The position numbers were made by a program, and so were the translations under genes. Shown here one piece after another: positions 1-5,797 of a DNA stretch of 5,797 bases; positions within the stretch are counted from its first letter, which is position 1, and every line of letters begins with the position of its first letter. Location: positions 1 to 5,797 of the forward strand of contig JACMKV010000128.1 of the NCBI GenBank assembly GCA_014379915.1. The letters are read 5' to 3'. The notes beneath the pieces were generated by a model, which was given only the letters and a program-made list of their open reading frames with translations, was not told the DNA's origin and did not search any database. The stretch is from Burkholderiales bacterium. Lineage in GTDB: Bacteria; Pseudomonadota; Gammaproteobacteria; Burkholderiales; JACMKV01.

Positions 1-64
1 AAATTGCACCATAAGGTACGATTACTAGTACACATGACAGATGCATTCGGATGCTTAAAGACTG
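1..64. other. Intergenic tail beyond ftsK, no gene supported
   Basis: This short stretch follows the ftsK stop codon and runs to the window edge. It looks more AT-rich than the genes around it. On the minus strand an ATG at 46-44 stays open to the edge (starting M-H-L-S-C-V-L-V), but it has no Shine-Dalgarno sequence and only 15 codons are visible, so I do not call it. In many betaproteobacteria lolA follows ftsK. Nothing here can be recognised as a LolA signal peptide. No terminator hairpin with a T-tract is visible. Confidence 0.5.
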
Positions 65-2461
65 CTAATGCTGCTCGGAAGGCGGCACCAGAACTTCGCG
101 GTTGCCGTTATTCTGCATCGCCGAAACCATGCCGGCGCGCTCCATTTGCTCGATCAACCGAGCGGCGCGGTTATAGCCGATGCGCAAATGGCGCTGCACC
201 AGCGAAATCGACGCGCGCCGCGATTTCAGTACGATGGCGACGGCTTCGTCGTACAGGGCGTCGGACTCCGCGTTTCCGTCTTCCAGTGCGGCTTCCTCAA
301 GCTCGCCTTCACCGCTCTGGATGATGCCGTCGACATACTGCGGCGCGCCCAGCGATTTCAGATATTCGACAACCCTGTGCACTTCCTGATCGGCGACGAA
401 CGCGCCGTGCACGCGTTGCGGATAGCCGGTGCCGGGCGGCAGATACAGCATATCGCCCTGGCCGAGCAGCGCTTCGGCGCCCATCTGGTCAAGGATCGTG
501 CGTGAATCGACTTTCGCTGAAACCTGAAACGCAACGCGCGTCGGAATGTTGGCTTTGATCAGGCCGGTGATCACGTCGACCGATGGCCGCTGTGTAGCGA
601 GGATCAGATGCAGCCCGGCGGCGCGCGCTTTCTGGGCGAGGCGCGCGATCAGCTCCTCGACTTTTTTACCGACTACCATCATCAGATCGGCGAGTTCGTC
701 GATGACGACGACGATCAGCGGCATCTGCTGCAACAACTCGGGCTCGACGAATTGCGGTGAAGCTTCACCGTCCGCATCGGTCGCCGCGGCCATCAGTGGA
801 TTGCGCGGATGGCGCAGCGGCATGCCGGCTTTCTCGGCATCGCGGATCTTCTGGTTGTAGCCGGCAAGGTTGCGCACGCCCAGCGTCGACATCAACTTGT
901 AGCGCCGTTCCATCTCGGCCACGCACCAGTTCAGCGCTGCCGCTGCCTGCTTCATGTCGGTCACAACCGGGGTCAGCAGATGCGGAATGCCTTCGTAGAC
1001 GGACAATTCCAGCATTTTGGGATCGACCATGATCAGCCGCACGTGCGCCGGCGATGCCTTGTACAGCAGGCTCAGAATCATGGCGTTGAGCGCAACCGAC
1101 TTGCCGGAGCCCGTCGTTCCGGCGACCAGCACATGCGGCATGCGCGCGAGATCGGCCACGACCGGATGGCCGCCGATATCCTTGCCCATCGCCAGCGTCA
1201 GCGGCGACGGGTTGTCGGCATAGACAGTCGAATTCAGGATCTCGGACAACCGCACGATCTGCCGCCTGGGGTTTGGAATTTCGAGTCCCATGCAGCTTTT
1301 GCCGGGAATGGTTTCGACGACGCGAATGCTGACGACCGACAGCGCGCGCGCCAGATCCTTGACGAGGTTCACGATCTGGCTGCCCTTGACGCCGATTGCA
1401 GGCTCGATTTCGTAGCGCGTAATCACCGGTCCCGGATACGCGGCGACGACTTTGACTTCGACGCCGAAATCGAGCAGCTTTTTCTCGATCAGGCGCGAAG
1501 TGAATTCCAGTGTTTCCGGGCTCAACAGCTCGGCATCGTGCGTCGGTTGATCGAGCAGATGCAGCGGCGGCAATTCGGAATCAGGCAGGTCCTCGAACAG
1601 CGGCGCCTGCTTTTCACGCTGCACGCGAATCGACTGCGCCGGCTCGGGCGGCGGCGCTTGAATCACGACCGGCTCGTGCGCTTCGCTGCGCTTCTTGCCT
1701 TCGGCCAGGTAGCCTTCGCGTTTTTCCAGCGCGAGCTTGCCCAGCCGCCGATCCTTGCGGTTTTGCCAGCGGGCGACCGCGGCCAGCCATGCATCCTCTA
1801 TTGCGCCGCCGATGCGTTCGGTCACGTTCAGCCACGACAAGCCCGTCAAGAGACTGATGCCGATCGCCCCGAGCACGATCAGAATCAGCATCGCGCCCGT
1901 ATAGCCGAACAAGGTCGACAAGCCGCTGCCGATCACGACGCCGGCCATACCGCCCGCTTGCAGCGGCAGGGCGATGCCGAAGCTGTGGAAACGCAGCGCC
2001 TCCAGCCCGCAGCTAGCGAAAAGCAGCACAAACAAACCGATCGCGGCGACAAAAAATGGGCGTCGATCCGCCGGCGGCAACGGGCGTCGATCCGCCGTCG
2101 GCGGCTGTTCTACGCGCTCGATGCGCTTGTATCCCCACCAGACCGAGTACAGGCAAAACACCGCCCACCAGTACGCCGACAAGCCGAATATGTACAGCAT
2201 GACGTCAGCCAGCCAGGCGCCGACGACGCCTCCCGCGTTCTGCACGTCGCTGCTGCCGACATCGTGCGACCACGCCGGATCGGTTTTGTCGTAGGTCATC
2301 AGCACCAGCAGCAGATATAGCGCCGCCGCTACCAGCACCAGCCATTTTGCTTCGCGCACCAGCGCCGCCAGTTTGGGGGGCAGCGGCTCGCGGGATTTTT
2401 TGTTGATGCGATTGGATGCCAGCGGCAGGATGGCTTTGCGCCGTTTTACTGAAGTTTGCAT
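65..2461 (-). CDS. ftsK: DNA translocase FtsK (FtsK/SpoIIIE family), full length
   Basis: Membrane-anchored ATP-driven double-stranded DNA pump. In this family it acts at the division septum, clearing chromosome termini and activating XerCD recombination at dif. The 798 residues show the whole architecture. There is a basic cytoplasmic N-terminus, then about four hydrophobic membrane segments (near residues 40-57, 79-110, 136-156 and 169-211). A short charged, Pro-rich linker follows (about 235-300), then the alpha/beta motor domain. Walker A is GTTGSGKS at 448-455 and Walker B is LIVVVIDE at 582-589, followed by the conserved LATQRPSVDVITG segment at 621-633. A C-terminal winged-helix gamma domain occupies about 733-792 (DALYDEAVAIVL...RLIEQMERAGMV); in this family it reads KOPS and contacts XerD. 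The length is close to Bacillus SpoIIIE and far below E. coli FtsK, because the linker is short. The ATG at 2461 is chosen because it precedes the basic N-terminus and the first membrane segment; there is no Shine-Dalgarno sequence in front of it. The gene appears to have its own promoter. Confidence 0.98.
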   Translation of the reverse strand: MQTSVKRRKAILPLASNRINKKSREPLPPKLAALVREAKWLVLVAAALYLLLVLMTYDKTDPAWSHDVGSSDVQNAGGVVGAWLADVMLYIFGLSAYWWAVFCLYSVWWGYKRIERVEQPPTADRRPLPPADRRPFFVAAIGLFVLLFASCGLEALRFHSFGIALPLQAGGMAGVVIGSGLSTLFGYTGAMLILIVLGAIGISLLTGLSWLNVTERIGGAIEDAWLAAVARWQNRKDRRLGKLALEKREGYLAEGKKRSEAHEPVVIQAPPPEPAQSIRVQREKQAPLFEDLPDSELPPLHLLDQPTHDAELLSPETLEFTSRLIEKKLLDFGVEVKVVAAYPGPVITRYEIEPAIGVKGSQIVNLVKDLARALSVVSIRVVETIPGKSCMGLEIPNPRRQIVRLSEILNSTVYADNPSPLTLAMGKDIGGHPVVADLARMPHVLVAGTTGSGKSVALNAMILSLLYKASPAHVRLIMVDPKMLELSVYEGIPHLLTPVVTDMKQAAAALNWCVAEMERRYKLMSTLGVRNLAGYNQKIRDAEKAGMPLRHPRNPLMAAATDADGEASPQFVEPELLQQMPLIVVVIDELADLMMVVGKKVEELIARLAQKARAAGLHLILATQRPSVDVITGLIKANIPTRVAFQVSAKVDSRTILDQMGAEALLGQGDMLYLPPGTGYPQRVHGAFVADQEVHRVVEYLKSLGAPQYVDGIIQSGEGELEEAALEDGNAESDALYDEAVAIVLKSRRASISLVQRHLRIGYNRAARLIEQMERAGMVSAMQNNGNREVLVPPSEQH
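2058..2105 (-). repeat. 24-bp tandem duplication inside ftsK
   Basis: Two adjacent 24-base units (2058-2081 and 2082-2105) share the same first 16 bases (gggcgtcgatccgccg on the plus strand) and about 21 of 24 overall. The period is eight codons, so the frame is kept. The encoded protein repeats the motif ADRRP in PTADRRPLPPADRRPFF (residues about 121-137). This lies in the loop between the second and third membrane segments, which should be cytoplasmic. It probably arose by replication slippage. Confidence 0.8.
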
Positions 2462-2467
2462 GCCGGC

Positions 2468-2473
2468 ATTATA
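2468..2473 (-). promoter_or_regulatory. Candidate -10 element for ftsK
   Basis: The minus strand reads TATAAT, a perfect sigma-70 -10 hexamer, then GCCGGC, then the ftsK ATG. Transcription would start about seven bases downstream, almost at the A of the ATG, giving a leaderless or nearly leaderless mRNA. This fits the lack of a Shine-Dalgarno sequence. No good -35 hexamer is seen at 16-19 bases upstream (the best is about TCGAGC), so the call rests on the -10 alone. Confidence 0.45.
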
Positions 2474-2584
2474 AAGGCTGGCTTTTTACGGCGCTCGAAA
2501 AAACTTGGCAAGCGCGTAACGGAAAGCTAGTGTCCTGAGTTGTTAGTTCGCGGAATAATCAGGACGGCGCTTGAGGCTGGCAGT

Positions 2585-2734
2585 GAAAAGTGCCGAAATC
2601 GACGCCATAAGGGGTGCAAACCACAGGCGGGGTGCAAACCACAGGCGGCGCGAACCACAGCCAGGTTGGACACCTGGCGAGCTCATTGAACGTAATTCGC
2701 AACGCGGTAGGGCGGCGATTCTCGGCATCTTTTC
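2585..2734. repeat. Internal imperfect inverted repeat of the MITE-like element
   Basis: The arm at 2585-2606 (starting gaaaagtgccga) matches the reverse complement of 2711-2734 (which reads gaaaagatgccgagaatcg...). They agree at about 21 positions, with one substitution and two single-base gaps. Together with the terminal repeats this lets the element fold as a stepped long stem. A 7-bp hairpin, gccaggt/acctggc (2660-2666 with 2672-2678, five-base loop), sits in the apical loop. The arms are not equidistant from the ends (55 and 25 bases). Confidence 0.65.
2611..2662. repeat. 18-bp tandem repeat, 2.9 copies
   Basis: The unit ggggtgcaaaccacaggc occurs perfectly at 2611-2628 and 2629-2646. 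A degenerate 16-base third copy, ggcgcgaaccacagcc, follows at 2647-2662. It lies in the apical part of the MITE-like element. The period is a multiple of three. Perfect adjacent copies suggest recent slippage, so copy number could differ between element copies or strains. Confidence 0.85.
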
Positions 2735-2758
2735 TGTAGCTACACGCAACTCAGGACA

Positions 2759-3568
2759 CTAAGTAACAGACGGCGGCTGCCAGTCGAAGCAACACCATCG
2801 CCAATCGCGGCCTTCGACGGCGACGGCAGCCGCATAGCCATCGCCCGGATGCAATTCGCGCATCGTCCAGCGCGCGGCCTCGCGCGGATCGTCGGCTACC
2901 TCAAGCAAGGCCGCCGGCGCGCCCGGCGTCAGCGAAACGGTGAAACGATCGAGTGCGGCGAACAGGCCAACTCCGATCGCCTTGATATACGCTTCCTTGC
3001 GCGTCCAGCCGGCGAAGAACGCCTCTTGTTGTTGTTCGACGGGCAAGCTGCGCAGTGCGATGACTTCGGCTGCTGAAAAAAAGCGTTCGGCTATTTCCGG
3101 GCCGGCGACCGATGCCGAAATACACTCGACGTCGACGCCGATCTCGCGTCTTTTCGTCATCGCGACCAGCGCGAGGCCGTGCGAGTGCGCGAGGTTGAAG
3201 CGCAGATGACCGCCGGATCCATCGACCAGCGCGGGTTTGCCGCGCGCGGCGTAGACAAACTGCAGCCGGGCAGCGTCGGTGTTTAGATAGCGGGCGAGCA
3301 AGGTGCGCAGCCACGCGCGGCCGGCGATGAAATGCCGCCTGTCCTTGTCGAAGTGAAAACGTGCGGCGCGCTGCAATTCATCGGTCGAAAGCACGTCTTT
3401 CGATTGCGGCAGCTCATCGAGCCAGGCGCGCCAAACATGCACCTCGTCGTCCGTCAAGGACAGCGAGGTCAAGCAGCCTGGGTCGAAGCTGTGGGCGGGA
3501 ACGAACAACGGGATCGTGGTGTAGTCCGCCGTGTGCGGCGCCCCCGGCTTTTTCGCCTGCGCGCGCAT
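2759..3568 (-). CDS. Sfp-type 4'-phosphopantetheinyl transferase
   Basis: This enzyme transfers the phosphopantetheine arm of coenzyme A to the conserved serine of carrier domains, turning apo-NRPS/PKS proteins into active holo forms in the cytoplasm. The 269 residues show the family signatures in order: GKPAL (110-114), FNLAHSHG (124-131), the magnesium-binding IGVDVE (143-148) and WTRKEAYIKAIGVGL (188-202, the W..KE...K motif). The length fits the two-lobed Sfp/HetI/Gsp class, not the short AcpS class. I chose the ATG at 3568. An in-frame TTG at 3574 would add two residues, and neither has a clear Shine-Dalgarno sequence. The A-PCP gene ends 115 bases upstream on the same strand, and its carrier and that of the next gene up are the obvious substrates. 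The TAG stop spans the TA and first G of the MITE-like element. Confidence 0.95.
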   Translation of the reverse strand: MRAQAKKPGAPHTADYTTIPLFVPAHSFDPGCLTSLSLTDDEVHVWRAWLDELPQSKDVLSTDELQRAARFHFDKDRRHFIAGRAWLRTLLARYLNTDAARLQFVYAARGKPALVDGSGGHLRFNLAHSHGLALVAMTKRREIGVDVECISASVAGPEIAERFFSAAEVIALRSLPVEQQQEAFFAGWTRKEAYIKAIGVGLFAALDRFTVSLTPGAPAALLEVADDPREAARWTMRELHPGDGYAAAVAVEGRDWRWCCFDWQPPSVT

Positions 3569-3613
3569 AACCAAATTTTGCGACGAAATATCCGGAGGAA
3601 AATACCGCGGCGC

Positions 3614-3627
3614 AGGAGCGCGCTCCT
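3614..3627. promoter_or_regulatory. Perfect 14-bp palindrome upstream of the transferase gene
   Basis: The sequence aggagcgcgctcct is self-complementary over all 14 bases and lies 46 bases before the ATG at 3568, in the 115-base gap between the A-PCP gene and the transferase gene. A dyad-binding repressor site is one possibility. A loop-less palindrome of this GC content could also be chance, and no convincing promoter was found beside it. Confidence 0.3.
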
Positions 3628-3683
3628 ATCGTGCTTTGCGTCATGCTGACAGCACTTGTTGGGCGGCGCCGGTTCCGCCCGCT

Positions 3684-5606
3684 TCATCCGATGGCTTTAT
3701 CCAGCTCGGCCAGCAGATCAGCGATCTCGTCGGGCTCCCAATCGCCAGCTTGTGCCTGGACGACGACCAGAGCCAAACCGGCAACGGTCGGCGCTTCGAA
3801 CAAAGCGCGCAGCGGCAGATCGATGTGAAATTCGCTGCGCACACGCGAGATCACTTGGGTTGCAAGCAGCGAATGGCCGCCGAGATCGAAGAAGTTGTCG
3901 TGGATGCCGATGCACTCGAGCCCCAGCAATTGGCACCAGATGTCTACCAGCATCTCCTCGTTAGGTGTGCGAGGTGCGACCGAGGTATGCGCACAGGCAT
4001 TGTCGCGTCGATGTTCTATTGCGAGCAACGCTGGCCGGTCGATCTTCCCGTTCGGCGTGGCCGGGAACGCATCGAGCATTACGTACGCGGCGGGCAGCAT
4101 GTAATCAGGCAGCGTTTCCTTGAGATGAGCGCGCAGCTCAACGTTGAGCGACGCAATAGACGTATGGCATACGATAAAGGCGACCAAGACCTTGTCGTCG
4201 CCTTCCTCGCCGCGTGCGATAACGACCGCCTCTTTGATCTGCGCATGCTGCATGAGCGCCGATTCGATTTCCGCCGTCTCGATGCGAAAGCCCCGCACCT
4301 TGACCTGAAAATCCTCGCGCCCGAGGTGCTCGATACAGCCATCGGGGGCCGCGCGTCCAAGATCTCCGGTCAGATAAAGGCGCGTGCCGTCTCCGGACGG
4401 ATCGTCGAGAAAGACTTCGGAACTCAGCGCCGCATTGCGCCAATAACCAGGAGACAGGTATCGGCTTTGCAGCGCGATTTCTCCGACGCTGCCGTTTGCA
4501 ACCGGCTTTCTCTCGTCATCGAGCAGGACGATCCGAGTGTCGGCAAGCGGATAACCGATCGGCACCGTCGCGCTGTCGATTTCCGTGTTTTTGTCCATGC
4601 AATACTGGCTGACGGTACTCATTTCGGACGCACCGTAGCCGTTGATGAACACGCAACCGTCAGAAAAATGCGCTTTGTACAAATCGAAATCGCTTCGGTA
4701 GACCGGAGCGCTGCCGAGCCGGATAACGCGCAAATCCGGAAACAGGCCGTTGCCAGTCAGCGCGTTTGCGAAATGCCTGAACACGGCCGGCACCGACTGA
4801 TAAACGGTGATCCCATATCGGTCCAGATGGTCCGCGAGGTCGGCGCCCGTATTCGCTTTGACGTCGAAGGGAAACAGCGATGCGCCGTTCAGCAGCGCGC
4901 CGAAAATATTACCGACCGAAGCGGTCACGCTGATGGATGGCAGCAAAGCCAGGCGGTCGTTCACGTTGAGGCCGACGGCGTTGGTGTAACGCTCAACGAC
5001 GTTCAAGACGTTGCGATGATTCTGCACAACTCCCTTCGGCTGGCCGGTGGAGCCGGAGGTGTACAGGATGTAAGCGAGCCGATCCGGAGAAATTGTCAGA
5101 CCCGGGTTTGTAGTGGTGGTATTGAGTTCCTCAATATTGACAATAGCGGCGGTGCTGCCGCGGCTTAGGGACGAGACGAGGGAAAGATGCTGGTCGTCGG
5201 TGATGATCAAAGCCGGCGCGGCGTCCTTGAGAATCTGAGCATTCCGCGCGAGCGGAAATGAGGGGTCGAGCGGCACGTAAATCTTGCCGGCTTTGAGGAC
5301 GCCTAGAATTGCGGCGACGGCGCCGCGCTCGAGGAGCAAGGCGACCGGCTCCTCTACATCGCCGCCGCGCGCAAGGAGCGCGTGCGCGATCTGGTTAGCG
5401 GCGCGATTCAGGTCCCTGTAACTGAGCTCGTCTCGCGGGGTCTTGATGGCGAGGGCGGGGCCATATAACTCGACCTGGCGCTCGAAACGCGCAATCAGCG
5501 ATTGCTCGGTCTCCGACTTGGGAAACTCGACGAACGCGCTGCCCGGAAACATCCGCCGGCCGTCGTGCCGCAGAAGCTGGGCCGGATAGTAGAGATCGCT
5601 TTTCAT
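3684..5606 (-). CDS. NRPS adenylation-carrier didomain protein (A-PCP)
   Basis: The A domain activates a carboxylic acid as its AMP ester and loads it on the fused carrier. A-domain motifs in order: LSYRDLNRAANQIA (61-74, A1), LKAGKIYVPLDPSFP (104-118, A2), the P-loop YTSGSTGQPKG (182-192, A3), A4 region SISVTASVGNIFGALLNGA (224-242), A5 NGYGASE (322-328), YLTGDLGR (411-418, A7), GREDFQVKVRGFRIE (429-443, A8) and NGKIDR with Lys521 (A10). The carrier follows with DNFFDLGGHSLL, where Ser579 takes the phosphopantetheine. By eye the ten GrsA specificity positions read T-A-G-Q-I-L-G-T-V-K, with Thr228 in place of the usual Asp235. There is no condensation, epimerase or thioesterase domain. The ATG at 5606 overlaps the upstream TGA as ATGA and has a GGGGG stretch (5613-5617) six bases before it, implying translational coupling. 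An alternative start is Met19. The substrate is not known. Confidence 0.96.
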   Translation of the reverse strand: MKSDLYYPAQLLRHDGRRMFPGSAFVEFPKSETEQSLIARFERQVELYGPALAIKTPRDELSYRDLNRAANQIAHALLARGGDVEEPVALLLERGAVAAILGVLKAGKIYVPLDPSFPLARNAQILKDAAPALIITDDQHLSLVSSLSRGSTAAIVNIEELNTTTTNPGLTISPDRLAYILYTSGSTGQPKGVVQNHRNVLNVVERYTNAVGLNVNDRLALLPSISVTASVGNIFGALLNGASLFPFDVKANTGADLADHLDRYGITVYQSVPAVFRHFANALTGNGLFPDLRVIRLGSAPVYRSDFDLYKAHFSDGCVFINGYGASEMSTVSQYCMDKNTEIDSATVPIGYPLADTRIVLLDDERKPVANGSVGEIALQSRYLSPGYWRNAALSSEVFLDDPSGDGTRLYLTGDLGRAAPDGCIEHLGREDFQVKVRGFRIETAEIESALMQHAQIKEAVVIARGEEGDDKVLVAFIVCHTSIASLNVELRAHLKETLPDYMLPAAYVMLDAFPATPNGKIDRPALLAIEHRRDNACAHTSVAPRTPNEEMLVDIWCQLLGLECIGIHDNFFDLGGHSLLATQVISRVRSEFHIDLPLRALFEAPTVAGLALVVVQAQAGDWEPDEIADLLAELDKAIG

Positions 5607-5797
5607 GCGCGGCCCCCGTTCGCGGAATCAGCTGGGACTAAAGTTTCCTCATCCCCACGACTTTCGATTTCCACAAGCAGGTTCAGCATCTGATCCTGGT
5701 CTAAGACTTCCGCATGTCGCAATGCTGTCGCGTCAGCGATCCCGGCAATCGTCGGCGACTCGAATAACGTGCGCAAGGGATGCGCGCATTGCAGCCT
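5603..5797 (-). CDS. NRPS-type protein, C-terminal end of a carrier domain (partial)
   Basis: This is the last 64 codons of a gene whose start is outside the window. The visible residues begin RLQCAHPLRTLFESPTIAG. That LRTLFESPTIAGIAD stretch is the typical third-helix end of a PCP domain and closely parallels LRALFEAPTVAGLA at the end of the neighbouring A-PCP protein. An acidic tail follows (DQMLNLLVEIESRGDEE, then VPADSANGGRA and TGA). The gene ends after its carrier without a thioesterase. The serine-bearing motif lies just beyond the edge. The 4-bp stop/start overlap makes it the upstream partner in one operon with the A-PCP gene. The product is most likely an NRPS or a PKS/NRPS hybrid, but only the carrier end can be seen. 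Confidence 0.85.
   Translation of the reverse strand, partial: RLQCAHPLRTLFESPTIAGIADATALRHAEVLDQDQMLNLLVEIESRGDEETLVPADSANGGRA

Larger units (their letters stand above)
2528..2761. mobile_element. MITE-like element with 13-bp TIRs and TA target duplication
   Basis: The gap between ftsK and the phosphopantetheinyl transferase gene is almost filled by one element. Its ends are perfect inverted repeats: GTGTCCTGAGTTG at 2530-2542 and CAACTCAGGACAC at 2747-2759. Each is flanked by the dinucleotide TA (2528-2529 and 2760-2761), so the element proper is 230 bp. Duplication of TA is the hallmark of IS630/Tc1-mariner transposition, and the size and lack of a transposase gene fit a non-autonomous miniature element. 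A minus-strand reading frame (2749-2543) is open across nearly the whole element and encodes RLWFAP twice from the internal tandem repeat, but it shows no recognisable domain and I do not call it a gene. The superfamily assignment is inferred from the TA alone. Confidence 0.72.

Noticed and set aside
1..46. Start of lolA after ftsK
   Set aside because: Only 15 codons are visible, with no Shine-Dalgarno sequence and no clear lipoprotein-carrier signal peptide.
809..2320. A 503-codon open frame on the plus strand, opposite ftsK
   Set aside because: It is antisense to an unmistakable ftsK, has the His/Arg/Asp/Gln-rich composition typical of shadow frames in GC-rich DNA, and shows no domain or ribosome binding site.
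2497..2520. T-run on the minus strand after CTTGCCAAG, as a terminator between the element and ftsK
   Set aside because: The possible stem is only three base pairs around a three-base loop, too weak to be a terminator.
2611..2662. CRISPR array
   Set aside because: The 18-bp units are directly adjacent with no spacers and there are fewer than three intact copies, so this is a plain tandem repeat.
2543..2749. A 68-residue minus-strand frame inside the MITE-like element
   Set aside because: It starts at a TTG in the terminal repeat without a ribosome binding site, its only striking feature is the encoded tandem repeat, and it resembles no family I recognise.
3661..3680. Hairpin gggcgg/ccgccc just after the A-PCP stop, as an intrinsic terminator
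   Set aside because: On the minus strand the stem is followed by AACAAGTGC, with no T-tract, so it is not a convincing terminator. Transcription could run on into the transferase gene.
3531..5168. A 545-codon open frame on the plus strand, opposite the A-PCP gene
   Set aside because: It is antisense to a gene with intact A-domain and carrier motifs. Its composition is that of a shadow frame and it has no recognisable motif.

Overview
The window is a high-GC bacterial segment in which every supported gene lies on the minus strand. The FtsK sequence looks proteobacterial, and I lean towards Betaproteobacteria. That lean comes from the protein's general appearance, not from a database match.

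Layout, in the direction of minus-strand transcription (high to low coordinates). (1) 5797-5603 is the last 64 codons of a gene cut by the window edge. It encodes the end of a carrier-protein (PCP) domain, so an NRPS-type enzyme lies upstream. (2) 5606-3684 overlaps that gene by an ATGA junction and encodes a 640-residue adenylation plus carrier protein (A-PCP), with no condensation or thioesterase domain. (3) 3568-2759 encodes a Sfp-type 4'-phosphopantetheinyl transferase, the enzyme that arms carrier proteins such as those of (1) and (2). (4) 2761-2528 holds a non-coding element of about 230 bp with 13-bp perfect terminal inverted repeats flanked by TA dinucleotides. It resembles a MITE of the IS630/Tc1-mariner type and carries internal tandem repeats and a second, imperfect inverted repeat. 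(5) 2461-65 encodes a full-length FtsK/SpoIIIE-type DNA translocase, preceded by a consensus TATAAT only six bases from its ATG. (6) 64-1 has no gene that I can support.

Items 1-3 form the end of a nonribosomal-peptide or related biosynthetic operon: two carrier-bearing enzymes and their activating transferase. It stands directly against the housekeeping gene ftsK, with the MITE-like element at the boundary. The most notable biological feature is the A domain's binding pocket. The Asp that normally holds the substrate's alpha-amino group (Asp235 in GrsA numbering) is Thr, and the A5 motif is also atypical. The enzyme may therefore activate something other than an ordinary alpha-amino acid. 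The second is the MITE-like element, whose insertion left the transferase's TAG stop intact.
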